Below are positions 1-8,593 of a stretch of DNA of 24,423 nucleotides, piece by piece (within the stretch, counting starts at the first letter, position 1; each line of letters starts with the position of its first letter). Below the pieces are notes generated by a model, which saw nothing but the letters and a program-made list of their open reading frames with translations, searched no databases and had not been told where the DNA came from. Source of the stretch: Asterionellopsis glacialis (taxonomy: Eukaryota > Bacillariophyta > Plagiogrammaphyceae > Rhaphoneidales > Asterionellopsidaceae); contig WKLE02000701.1 of NCBI GenBank assembly GCA_014885115.2, forward strand, positions 1-24,423. Reading direction: 5' to 3'. Both the position numbers and the translations under genes were made by a program.

Positions 1-1669
1 CATCCCCACTGAAAAATACTCTTTCCAGTGTGAGACCTTCTGGTGGTGCTGGTTTACATGGATTATCCATTCTCCGTTGTTGTACTTTTTTCTTGGTACT
101 TGTAGCCTCATCATTACCATTATTGTGACGATCCTTTTTAGTATTGCAATCACCATCTTTGTCGTCGTCGTCGTCATGATGATGCAAAAGTTGTTGGAAT
201 TTTGTTTCATCAATACGTCCTTTCCCCTCTGTTTTGCAGACTTCAATAGCCGTCCCAATCATATTTCGGACCATCTTATACAAGGCACCCTTCAACAATA
301 TTTCGACACGATACTTTCCACTATTCAAAGGTTCTTCTTCCACCAAATCTACACTGTATACCTCTCGTACAGTCGATACAGGTTTACCCACCAACTTTTC
401 TTTTTGTTCCATCATGCCAGAAAAGGCACGAAAATCATTAGTACCCTCGTAGGCTTTTAACGTGCGTCGTAATTTTTCAATATCTACATCGTAATCGACA
501 CGCCATCGTGTATGACGTTCGATAGGGTCCATGACCACATACTTTCCTAGAGATAAACGATAGGTGTATAATTTCTTTTCGGCATTCAACATGGCACTCC
601 AACGATGACGTGTCGAGGTACCATTGGAATGATGAATCGTGAAGGGTGGTGGTGCCACACCTATATTCCAGACACGTGCATCTTTTCGTAACATTCGATT
701 CATGGAATGTTCCAATTGAACCAAATCCAACAAGGATGAAGATTCATTAGTATTATTATAATTACTATTATCACCTGATGATTGTAGTAGTTCCAAGGGT
801 AAATCAAAATGAAATGCTTGTCCACGTGCATGTACACCGGAATCTGTCCGTCCAGCACCCAAGACACGTACAGTTCGATTGAATCTACGTGATAACACAG
901 CCTCTAATTCACCCTACAATAACACACATGCATGTTTCCATTGGATCAAAAAACGAAAATAGGAAAAAAATGAGTGTTACAAAGAAATACATTACATCCA
1001 TACATAAATACATGAATGATATTTGACGGGACATAATGTTGAGTCAGCAAACACCAAGTGATCAAGAGGCCGCGTACGTGTAGACATGTTTGTTCGTACC
1101 TGAACTGTACGCTTTGTTTTGGATTGATATTGAAACCCAGCAAATCCATTTCCATCATATGCTACTCTTCCACGATAACGTATGGAATTCGTCATGGTCA
1201 GTTGGTTTTTTTCGTCTTGTTTGTCGTCATTATCGAAATCTTGTTGAATATAAGAGTCATCCTCCTCCGGCATGGTGGTGGTAGTCAAATAAAGTTTGGT
1301 TTTGTAAAGTCGTCCAAAGAGGTGGATACCATTATGATTTGTACGATCCATCTTGTTTGGAACATTAATATTATTATTATGAGTATTGTATGTTGTGATT
1401 GTTCTTTTCGAGAAAAAGCAAGTAGATTGTTGCTGCTGATTATGGATTCTATACTTACTTTTACAACAATGATAACAGTAACTACTACTCCTTCTTGGAC
1501 ATCCAATGACAATAAGGAGTAATATCACCCAAGGAAGACACGACGACCCTGATTTTTGGTGGAACAACATTATGTAATGGTTGTTATTGTTTCTTCTTCT
1601 TCTAACTTTATCACAATCTTTTAAAAAATCCCAATGAATCAAGTATTCATTATTTCTTCTAGATTCCAA
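1..1669 (-). CDS. tRNA pseudouridine synthase, TruA/PUS1 family (partial, 3' end outside window)
   Basis: This enzyme would convert uridine to pseudouridine in tRNA (TruA/PUS1-type sites in the anticodon stem region). Exon 1 is 1669-1100 and exon 2 is 913 to the window edge; the intron (1099-914, 186 bp) begins GTACGA and ends TTGTAG, and splicing joins the two halves of the domain in frame. Exon 1 carries the first TruA block (VAYDGNGFAGFQ). Exon 2 begins GELEAVLSRR and contains the catalytic block GAGRTDSGVHARGQ, with the catalytic Asp near residue 214. Further down come FRAFSG, YKMVRNMIGT and, at the very edge, PCKPAPPEGLTLERV, the usual C-terminal TruA block, so only a few residues are missing. 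A Asn/Asp/His/Lys-rich insertion lies before that last block. The start at 1669 is the first ATG; a second in-frame ATG at 1570 begins a hydrophobic segment (VILLLIVIG) that could be a targeting signal. The family call is firm; target site and compartment are not known. Confidence 0.93.
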
Positions 1670-2193
1670 TAGTTATAGTTGTCACTGTCACCGCGTCCGT
1701 GTGTATAGAGGGATTGACATTGTGTGTGTGTTTTTTTCACCGTGTTGGAAAGACAGTACTTTTTTTTCTTTTGTAGTGTTGTGTGGTGGATGTGTGATGG
1801 TTGGCGTGTGTGACTGATGTGTGAAGAGCGGTGCGCGTGTAACTGTTTGTACCAGTAGTCTTTAAGGGAGTGTTACTACTAGAGGTGGGACTCAGAAGCG
1901 AAGCAAGGCGGAGAGAAAATGCGAAGGCATCCCTCCATCCGAACACCTAACAGTTCGCATCTTCTCTGACACAATGAACATCATCAATAACAAGATGCAA
2001 AACTGAATTTCAAAAAAAACATCAAGCAACAGCGATGAAAGGTAACGAAATAAAACAATATTTTTTATGTATATTGTTTGTGACTCGCTCATATAAGTAA
2101 CTACATCATCCACTTTTCATAAACGTATCTGTACCCTTCTTGATGGCAGTTTTAGTATTTTAAGAAAGTTTTCAATCCTGCCTATAATCATGA
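1670..2193. other. Intergenic stretch upstream of the pseudouridine synthase
   Basis: I see no convincing gene. It should hold the promoter and 5' leader of the minus-strand pseudouridine synthase. It contains a short GT-rich run around 1718-1732 followed by T tracts. The short open frames here start without ATG support or have no recognisable motif. Confidence 0.4.
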
Positions 2194-3300
2194 TCATGAT
2201 TGACCACTATTGCTTTTATGCTCATGACCATGCTCATGATCTCCATTTTGTCCTTACACATGGTTTTTCTTCTTATTGCCATTACGACATTCTTTTTTAC
2301 GTCGTCGTAGACCGCCACCATTTCCTTCTTTTTCTCTCATCCTCTACACCATGGTCATCACTCTTTCCTTTGTGACCACCATGTTCAGTACCATCTTTTT
2401 AATATTGTGATGGACTGGCTTTGATCATGCTTGGTGCTCTTGTGTGCTACTGAAAAAAAATCTTCGTACTGATAGATACGATTATGTTGATGATCATACT
2501 CCTCCTTATCCTCATGATCATATCTATAATTTGCATTGTACCTATATAATCAGGATCTTCTTCATTGGGTTGTATTGCTCTTGTGATCCAGATCATCCTG
2601 TGATCTGTCTTGATTTTTGTCTTTATTTTTCTCCATGTTTTCGTATTTCATCCTTGTTTTTCACCAGTAGTATTGACAGCATGAAATTCAACATTGTCAT
2701 CATCGTTTTGATTCTCAACATTATCGTCATCATCATTCTCCTTGTGAGTATGATCATTTTTTTGCAGTATGAATTTCATCATGGTTTTCATCATCTCTCG
2801 TGAGCAGCATGAATTTCTACATCATTATAATGATGATTCTCGTCATTATAATTCACATCATGTGTGTTTCAAGATGTTGGTCCATGGTGAGTACACCCAC
2901 TCCTTTCTCTTGTCATCATGATGTTGGCAATGAGCAGTAGTAGGGGTTTGAGAGATCAGGAGTGGTTATGCTGTGATTTCTGGAAATTTTGGGTGGGAAT
3001 ACTACTGTTCGTTATCTTGTTCCTTTGGTGTGTTACTAGCTACAATAATATTTTCCATTGTCTTTTTGACAATTGTTTGTGAAAGGTCATAGTATTTGTA
3101 GTACGGATGCCCAATGCTCCTTCTTGTTTTCTAAGGTTATTTATTACTGTACCATGTTGTGGTTTATCAATCATGATGATGCCTTGGAGTTCTCGAATGA
3201 TCCAAAATTGTTGTCAGGTTGTGAAAGTAATGACAACATTTTGGGAGTTCTTGTTGATATGGTTACTATTACTACGACTACCTAAACTCCTCAATTTTTC
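2194..3300 (-). pseudogene. Frame-broken acidic, His-rich coding-like tract
   Basis: Read on the minus strand, this region gives a chain of hydrophilic peptides rich in Asp, Glu, His, Asn and Lys that continue across all three frames, each ending in a stop where the next frame takes over. Examples in 5' to 3' order are HCQHHDDKRKEW, NDENHHYNDVEIHAAHE, NDHTHKENDDDDNVENQ, DHEDKEEYDHQH, DGTEHGGHKGKSDDHG and GDHEHGHEHKSNSGQS, the last ending in a TGA at 2194-2196. At least five frame changes are needed to join them. This looks like a decayed gene for a His/acid-rich protein, such as a metal-binding or linker-rich protein. The sober alternative is ATGATC-rich simple sequence, which gives Asp/His-rich peptides by chance in one of its frames. 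No domain is recognised and no function is assigned. Confidence 0.3.
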
Positions 3301-4071
3301 TGAAGAAGCAGAGATATTTCTGTAAGAACTTGCAGTATACTACTACCAAGAGGAAATATTCTCATGGTGTGGTGAATTTTTAGTATTGTTACAAAGAAAT
3401 AATCTATGAGTGCAGTTTCAACTTCTGAATTTGGAATCATGTATATTTCAATAGGAGAAACAAAAACGAGCCTCCCTAAAGAATCTCTTTTTTGTGTTCT
3501 TTGTCTTGTCACGAACCCCAATGTTATTGTGTTCTTCCTCTTCTGCACATGTACCTTCGGTTCTCTTTTTTTTTCCTTCACGTCTTATCAGTCATCAGTG
3601 ATGTCATACATACATCAGAGCAGAGAAACCCTCTCCCTAAAAAGTAAGTATGTATGTAGGTCCTAACGCCTACGGCACCTTATGAGTTCAGTATGTTGGA
3701 AGGACACTTTTAAGGTACGGTAGCTGTGATTGAAATAATACATTCACAACATAGGTTGTACAGACATGTATATCGTAGTAGAGGTGCTGCATACTTTAGA
3801 CATTTGAATGACGGCGTGAGTCTCGCCGATTCACATACAAAAATGACATCCAAACTCATCGCGCCGCTGCCGAACCCCGAAAACCGAGAGAGAGGTGTAG
3901 AGAGAGAGAACGTATAGAGACGACGACAATAGCGATATGGAACAATCACACAACCCTTCCCTATATGATTGACACAACTTTAGATTGAATTCAAATCCTT
4001 TTTGTTACATTTCATATTTCCATTGTCGTCTATTGCAAAAGATTAACAAAATAATAAGAGTAATAAAGATT
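3301..4071. other. Intergenic stretch upstream of the OB-fold candidate
   Basis: No supported gene. A minus-strand open frame of about 96 codons (3581-3291) has no ATG at its head and matches nothing I recognise. Its peptide contains SPIEIYMIPNSEVE. It could be an upstream exon of the broken tract below it, but I cannot show this. The promoter of the plus-strand gene starting at 4072 must lie in the right-hand part. Confidence 0.35.
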
Positions 4072-6261
4072 ATGAGTACACTTTTGTCAGGACCATCTTG
4101 TATAAGTCCATGGATGGAAGATGTTGCCTTTCAATCCTTTACAAAAGGTGTCACTACGATTATCAAGAAACCAAAATTAGTTCAAGTAGTATCACGTGGA
4201 GGATATGGTTGGACTAATGAAACTATTTATTCTTCAGGAGAACAACGTCAAGAACCATTTCTTGTCATTCACGATGGACAACATTCCATCAAGGCATTCT
4301 TGAATGAAACAGCCCAAACATCACTTGGAATGATGATTCGTACGGCTGCTACTACTAATGCTAGTGCTGAAACACAACAAGAAGAACAATTAGAACCCAA
4401 TGCGAATGCTCATCGTGCAAAACGTGGATCGTTTGTACGTATATCCGATTGGACACTTGCCTTGCGACAACAAGCAGAATCACAGACTACTTCTCATACT
4501 ACGAATGCTACTAAGAATGGCAGTACTGCTGTTGTTATGGAAATCAATGGAACAATCGATATCATTGGTGGTGAAGATATGGGTCTAATTGGGAATCCCA
4601 TCAATGTCAATGAAAGTGTACAAGTACGAAGAGTCTTTCAATCAAATACATTATCAACAGTATCCTTTCCACAATTGCAACACCAATTTTTATATGGACC
4701 TGAAAAATTAGGAAATGTGTCGGATTTATTTTCTACAAGAACACCACCAACAACAGCTACAACACCACCAACAACAAAAACAACGAATACTAATGATACG
4801 GAAAATGAAACAGCAGCAGCAGCAACAGAGCAATGTCCAAATGATAATAATGAAAATGATACTACCACAGCAAGTACAGAGTCAAATGATGTTTTTAAAT
4901 CAATTTTAGAATTGGCAAAACAACAACAACAACAACAACAACAAGAAGAAGGGACTAATAATAATACAACAACAACTACTACTATGGAACCTATGGGAAA
5001 TGTACGTGATATATTGTTGGACTCAAATCAGGTAACATCTGTATTGGAATTAGCCAAACAACAACAAGAAGAAAAAGAGGAACGAAAACAACAGCAACAA
5101 GAAAAAAGAGACAATGGTAAGGAAGGCTTGCCTTTACAAGAATCAATCTTGTCAAAATCTGCTGCTCCTGCTGCTCCTGGGACTGTTGCTACTGCTGTGA
5201 ATACAGTGGAAGATGGTGAAACTGACAAAACTGCTCAAATACCAGAAAAAGAACAAAATAGTAATGGAAATGTTGGTGCTAGGCCGACGTTAGACGTGGC
5301 AAATCAACAGCAGCAGCAAAAACAACAAAAGCCAGATCCCGGTACGGAACGTGTTACCGAGAATGGTATTACAGAGGATGTCACGAGACAAGTAAGTTCC
5401 AGTTTGACGGGTACTGAAATAAATACAGTACAAAATCCATACAGAAAGGATAATAATCGTATCAAAAGTGATACAAAAAAACCCGACAAGGATGAAAATC
5501 TTGAATCATCATCAGAAGAAGATGAGGAGGAAGACGAAGAGGAGAATGGCGATGCTTTGGGGATTAGTGCCATGCTCGTGGAAGCTACCCAGGACAACAA
5601 CAATGAGAATTGTGATGTGAAACATAAATCATCTCAAGAGAACGATAATAATGATTATGGTGAACCTATTTCAATTCAGACGGAATTAAATTCATTGCGA
5701 GCCAACAAGAATAACAACAATGATGGTGAAAATGGTAATGGTAATGATCAAGACGACGACAATAACAAGAATAAAGGAGGAGGAGGAGAGGATGCCAAAT
5801 TATTGGAAAATCCATTCACACCTGAAAAGTCCTCAAAAGCTCCTTTAACGACAACGACAACGACAACAACAACAACGAATATCCAACCACAAAGTATTAG
5901 TCAGCCACCAGGAGGGAATGCTGACATATTTAGTACAAGCCCCACAAGGAAGAGAAAGCATCACAATGACTCTTCACCAAAAAAGCAACAAGAAGGAAGT
6001 AAAGTTACACACCAAAGAAGTAAGATATCGACAAGAGCAAATCACGGGGCATTTGCCTTTTTTGCAAGATTACAACATCATGCCAAAGACGGAACGACAG
6101 CTTTCTTTTTGAACAAAAATACCTCCACCGTACAACAAAGTGGCAAGAAACGACCATTATTTGTTGATATTGGTGGATGGCTGGCCAAGAATTCCATACG
6201 ATCTCCTACCAAAAAATCAAGACGTCCACAACAACACCAAGGATACAAGATTATTGATTGA
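4072..6261 (+). CDS. Candidate TPP1/ACD-like OB-fold protein with long Gln/Asn-rich tail
   Basis: This 729-residue protein is uninterrupted. The start is ATG 4072 (MSTLLSGPSC); the open frame extends upstream to 3985 but without another ATG. Residues 6-170 form the only non-repetitive region. It has a short block SPWMEDV at 12-18, a strand-turn-strand block PFLVIHDGQHSIKAFLNE at 62-79, RGSFVRISDWTLAL at 118-131 and VVMEINGTIDIIGG at 154-166. The Pro-Trp block followed by a DG-H-S-hydrophobic hairpin, then RG...hydrophobic, matches by eye the OB fold of the shelterin subunit TPP1/ACD, which recruits telomerase. RPA70-type OB folds also carry the DG hairpin, so this is a candidate only. The rest is Gln/Asn/Thr/Glu-rich, with repeated motifs: GNVSDLF (214) and GNVRDIL (309), and SILELAKQQQ (277) and SVLELAKQQQ (323). 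An acidic stretch lies near residues 480-500. Basic, nuclear-signal-like SPTRKRKHH and TKKSRRPQQ sit near the C-terminus, which supports a nuclear protein. Confidence 0.6.
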   Translation: MSTLLSGPSCISPWMEDVAFQSFTKGVTTIIKKPKLVQVVSRGGYGWTNETIYSSGEQRQEPFLVIHDGQHSIKAFLNETAQTSLGMMIRTAATTNASAETQQEEQLEPNANAHRAKRGSFVRISDWTLALRQQAESQTTSHTTNATKNGSTAVVMEINGTIDIIGGEDMGLIGNPINVNESVQVRRVFQSNTLSTVSFPQLQHQFLYGPEKLGNVSDLFSTRTPPTTATTPPTTKTTNTNDTENETAAAATEQCPNDNNENDTTTASTESNDVFKSILELAKQQQQQQQQEEGTNNNTTTTTTMEPMGNVRDILLDSNQVTSVLELAKQQQEEKEERKQQQQEKRDNGKEGLPLQESILSKSAAPAAPGTVATAVNTVEDGETDKTAQIPEKEQNSNGNVGARPTLDVANQQQQQKQQKPDPGTERVTENGITEDVTRQVSSSLTGTEINTVQNPYRKDNNRIKSDTKKPDKDENLESSSEEDEEEDEEENGDALGISAMLVEATQDNNNENCDVKHKSSQENDNNDYGEPISIQTELNSLRANKNNNNDGENGNGNDQDDDNNKNKGGGGEDAKLLENPFTPEKSSKAPLTTTTTTTTTTNIQPQSISQPPGGNADIFSTSPTRKRKHHNDSSPKKQQEGSKVTHQRSKISTRANHGAFAFFARLQHHAKDGTTAFFLNKNTSTVQQSGKKRPLFVDIGGWLAKNSIRSPTKKSRRPQQHQGYKIID
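4921..4944 (+). repeat. (CAA)8 trinucleotide tract coding for polyglutamine
   Basis: Eight uninterrupted CAA codons follow the first LELAK motif of the OB-fold candidate. Such tracts are prone to length change by slippage; here it is in frame and codes for Gln. Confidence 0.9.
5848..5877 (+). repeat. ACG/ACA tract coding for ten threonines
   Basis: Ten consecutive Thr codons, alternating ACG and ACA at first and then ACA, lie in the low-complexity tail of the OB-fold candidate. It is a slippage-prone tract that preserves the frame. Confidence 0.85.
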
Positions 6262-6334
6262 TGGATGGGTGGATGAATACTGTATGTATTTGAAAACACA
6301 AAAAGTAGCACAGGGCATTGGATTCATCTGTTTC

Positions 6335-6340
6335 AATAAA
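6335..6340 (+). terminator. Possible polyadenylation signal AATAAA
   Basis: AATAAA lies 74 bp after the stop of the OB-fold candidate gene, at a sensible distance for its mRNA 3' end. The hexamer is short and could be chance in this AT-rich sequence. Confidence 0.35.
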
Positions 6341-6657
6341 CCCTTCATGGCTCTAAATTTATAAAAATTTCCATTTTGATATTTATGCCTTTCACACTTC
6401 AAATGTGTTTGAATAATACGATGTCAGTTTACAGCAGATTCCATCATTTTTATATTTACTTTGTTACTTCTACTTACACCCATTGGTTTACCCTTCGTTT
6501 ATCGACATGGAATTCGAGTACATGTGCTACAGTGTATGCTGTGGTATTTGATTTTGTGTTCCAAAACAAGATCCCCACTCTACAGGGAGACTCCTCTAGT
6601 CCGTACCTCTGGTACGCATCCATTCAAATTTTTAAAATTGACACCAGTCGGGCTTGC

Positions 6658-6730
6658 TACTGTACTTACCTCATGATGACGTCCCATTTAATTACGGAGT
6701 ATTACTTTTCCTCTTTCAGTAAGTACAGTA
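6658..6730. repeat. 12-bp perfect inverted repeat enclosing a CRE-like site
   Basis: TACTGTACTTAC at 6658-6669 is the exact reverse complement of GTAAGTACAGTA at 6719-6730. The 49-bp loop contains TGACGTC at 6677-6683, a cAMP/CO2-response-type element. It lies about 410-490 bp upstream of the DUF1415 start. The repeat is seen directly; a regulatory role is inference. Confidence 0.55.
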
Positions 6731-7142
6731 CCTGCTCGTGCTTGAGCAGCTGTCCATCTGCTTTTGCCTCCGGGTACCTGTATCAGGATGCAGTCGTGGT
6801 TTTCAAAAAGTGCTGTAGGCTATCATAGAAAAGCTACAGATATCTCTCGAAAGACACGACTGTACCTTGAAGATGTCAACCTTGCCGGATTACTTATCCT
6901 CAAGCTGTCTTTTGCTACCTGCGTGCCTCAGTAGGACTAAAGGTCCTAAACTGAATGATTTGACAGTTCTCGTACATTTTACCTATCCACCAGTACACAT
7001 CAAGAAAAAGGAACTTCTCTCCGAGTCTCTCTTCCCTTCAGTTTTACGCCTTTCCAATTATTGTTCTTGTTCTGCAAGAACTTATGTTGCTCGGCTTTTT
7101 GTGGTCTTTGTTGTTCCTCCACAACTAACGCTTGCTACTAAA

Positions 7143-8078
7143 ATGATGATCTTTTCCATTATTCTGTTGATATTGTTCTTTTCCCAATGTTGCTCTTCCT
7201 TTTCAATCAAGGCACCCAATACATGGATTCCCAAGGCCCTCACAGATCCTCTCAGTGAAGGATTTAGTCACATGGTTGAAGAAAAACGTTTTTTGGAAGG
7301 TCTCCAACCTCACCATGATGCTCAAGACGAATCGTCATCCGAATATATTGAATCACAAACCATGCAATGGATCCGATCCAAGATTATTGGGTTAAATCTT
7401 TGTCCCTTCGCAGAACGCCCCATCAAAACGAATCAGTTATCGATTCATATTGTTCGTGGAGATGATCACGAAACAATATCAAATGCAGTCTTGGACTTTA
7501 TGCTGATGCAAAAGGACGAACCGGGTACATCCATAGTTGTTGCACCTGATTATTATCCACATGATTTTGAACGGTACCTTAGTATGGTACAATTTTTAGA
7601 AACTCGTGTCATGGTAGCGTACGAATTGCATGATGATATTCAAATAGCACCATTCCATCCTGAATTTATGTTCGATGATGTTGGTGGCAATAGTGATGAT
7701 GCTAATCCCAGTGTGTCGCTACCACCGATCGAAGTTGCTACCAATCGAAGTCCGTATCCCATGTTCCATATTTTGAAAGTAGGTGATGTTGCCAAGGCTG
7801 TCCAAAAGCTGGATGGTGATCCAGGCAGAGTTTGGCGTCGCAATGCGAAATTATTGAATATTCTGGAGAGTAAGTTGGGAAGAATCGGAGCTTTCTCATT
7901 TCTAATTGACGCAAAGAACCACAATTCAAGCACGAGGAAAGAGGAACTTTCTACGGAACAGACAGAATCAGAAGACAGTCTTGTTAGAGAAGTATTGAAA
8001 CAAACCAAGATTGAGTTTGAGAAGGAGGAGGCAATGGAAGGAGAAAAACAAACAATCAGAGGAGGCTGGACGCGGTGA
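7143..8078 (+). CDS. DUF1415 family protein, probably plastid-targeted
   Basis: This 311-residue protein matches DUF1415, a family of mainly bacterial origin with no established biochemical role. Diagnostic blocks are W76 leading into IGLNLCPFAERP, IVVAPDYYPHDFERYL, QIAPFHPEFMFDD (His near 172) and NRSPYPMFHILKV (201 onward), then VWRRNAKLLN. I chose ATG 7143 because it begins a clear signal peptide (MMIFSIILLILFFSQCC) followed by SSFSIKAP. Phe at the expected cleavage site fits the diatom bipartite plastid signal. The domain ends near residue 245; the remaining tail is charged and unlike the family. No intron is needed. The HU gene begins only 81 bp after the stop on the same strand, so the two may share a transcript. 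The family call is firm; plastid location is inferred from the presequence. Confidence 0.88.
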   Translation: MMIFSIILLILFFSQCCSSFSIKAPNTWIPKALTDPLSEGFSHMVEEKRFLEGLQPHHDAQDESSSEYIESQTMQWIRSKIIGLNLCPFAERPIKTNQLSIHIVRGDDHETISNAVLDFMLMQKDEPGTSIVVAPDYYPHDFERYLSMVQFLETRVMVAYELHDDIQIAPFHPEFMFDDVGGNSDDANPSVSLPPIEVATNRSPYPMFHILKVGDVAKAVQKLDGDPGRVWRRNAKLLNILESKLGRIGAFSFLIDAKNHNSSTRKEELSTEQTESEDSLVREVLKQTKIEFEKEEAMEGEKQTIRGGWTR

Positions 8079-8159
8079 AAGGTAGGTCATGTTCACGGTT
8101 GAACTCATAAATATGCGCACTCCTATCTAGTGGTAATGGAATAAATTGGATTTCAGATA

Positions 8160-8593
8160 ATGTACATCATATTTTCAATTTTTTTAGATCGATCGTCTCT
8201 TCCATCAAGCAAAGCTTCTTCATTTGCGTTGTCCATGAACAAATCTTTGTAGGTAGAATCTATTGCAGGTAGGGCCGACTTGAGCAAAGCTCAAGCTGAG
8301 AAGGCATTAAATGCTTTGATTGACACTATTGGTGATGTAAGTTGCTTATTGCAATCAATGCATGAGGTGGTGTTTTGCTGCGTGCTCTCTTTGGAATTTG
8401 CAACATTACTATACCTCTCTAGGAATTGGGAAATGGCGATCAGGTCGCAATAATTGGTTTCGGTACTTTTCAAGTAAATGAACAAAGCCCGAGGACAGGC
8501 AGGAATTTAAAGACTGGCGAAATCATCCAGATTGCAGCACAAAAAGTCGCTACATTTTCAACTAGCAAAGCATGGAAAGAAATAGTGAATTAG
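8160..8593 (+). CDS. HU-family DNA-binding protein, probably plastid-targeted, with one in-frame TAG
   Basis: HU is a small histone-like protein that binds and bends DNA in bacteria and plastids. Exon 1 is 8160-8336, exon 2 is 8423-8593; the intron (8337-8422, 86 bp) starts GTAAGT and ends CTCTAG. Exon 1 begins with MYIIFSIFL and runs through SSKASSFALS, a plausible plastid presequence with an Ala/Ser-Phe motif, to an HU start (MNKS at residue 26). It continues VESIAGRADLSKAQAEK, and exon 2 carries VAIIGFGTFQVNE, the DNA-contact arm block SPRTGRNLKTGE and the C-terminal KAWKEIVN. Counted from MNKS the domain is 90 codons, the canonical HU length. The defect is a TAG at 8250-8252, domain position 6, where HU normally has Leu; TTG to TAG is one base change. 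Domain position 5 is also Leu where an acidic residue is usual. Options are a sequence error, a nonsense allele, readthrough, or 8252 acting as a splice acceptor (it reads TTTGTAG) for an upstream exon. Identity of the domain is firm; expression is not. Confidence 0.82.

Larger units (their letters stand above)
6262..7142. other. Intergenic stretch with inverted repeat and TGACGTC site
   Basis: No gene is supported. It holds the 3' end of the OB-fold candidate and the probable promoter of the DUF1415 gene. An ATG at 6873 is in frame with DUF1415, but the 90 residues it would add show no targeting pattern and sit in front of a clear signal peptide, so I take 6873-7142 as leader. The inverted repeat 6658-6730 is listed separately. 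Confidence 0.4.

Noticed and set aside
3710..3949. 79-codon minus-strand open frame
   Set aside because: No motif and no neighbour support; it lies in the promoter area of the OB-fold candidate.
6376..6828. 150-codon open frame on the plus strand
   Set aside because: Composition is Tyr/Phe/Ser/Cys-rich and random-looking, with no motif; it overlaps the inverted repeat region.
6873..7142. Upstream in-frame ATG that would lengthen the DUF1415 protein by 90 residues
   Set aside because: The ATG at 7143 begins a clean signal peptide with a plastid-type cleavage motif; the extra residues would bury it.
8080..8252. Direct in-frame DUF1415-HU fusion using the GTAGGT donor at 8082
   Set aside because: The DUF1415 stop (TGA 8076-8078) lies before that donor, so this join cannot give a fusion; only a donor inside the tail could.
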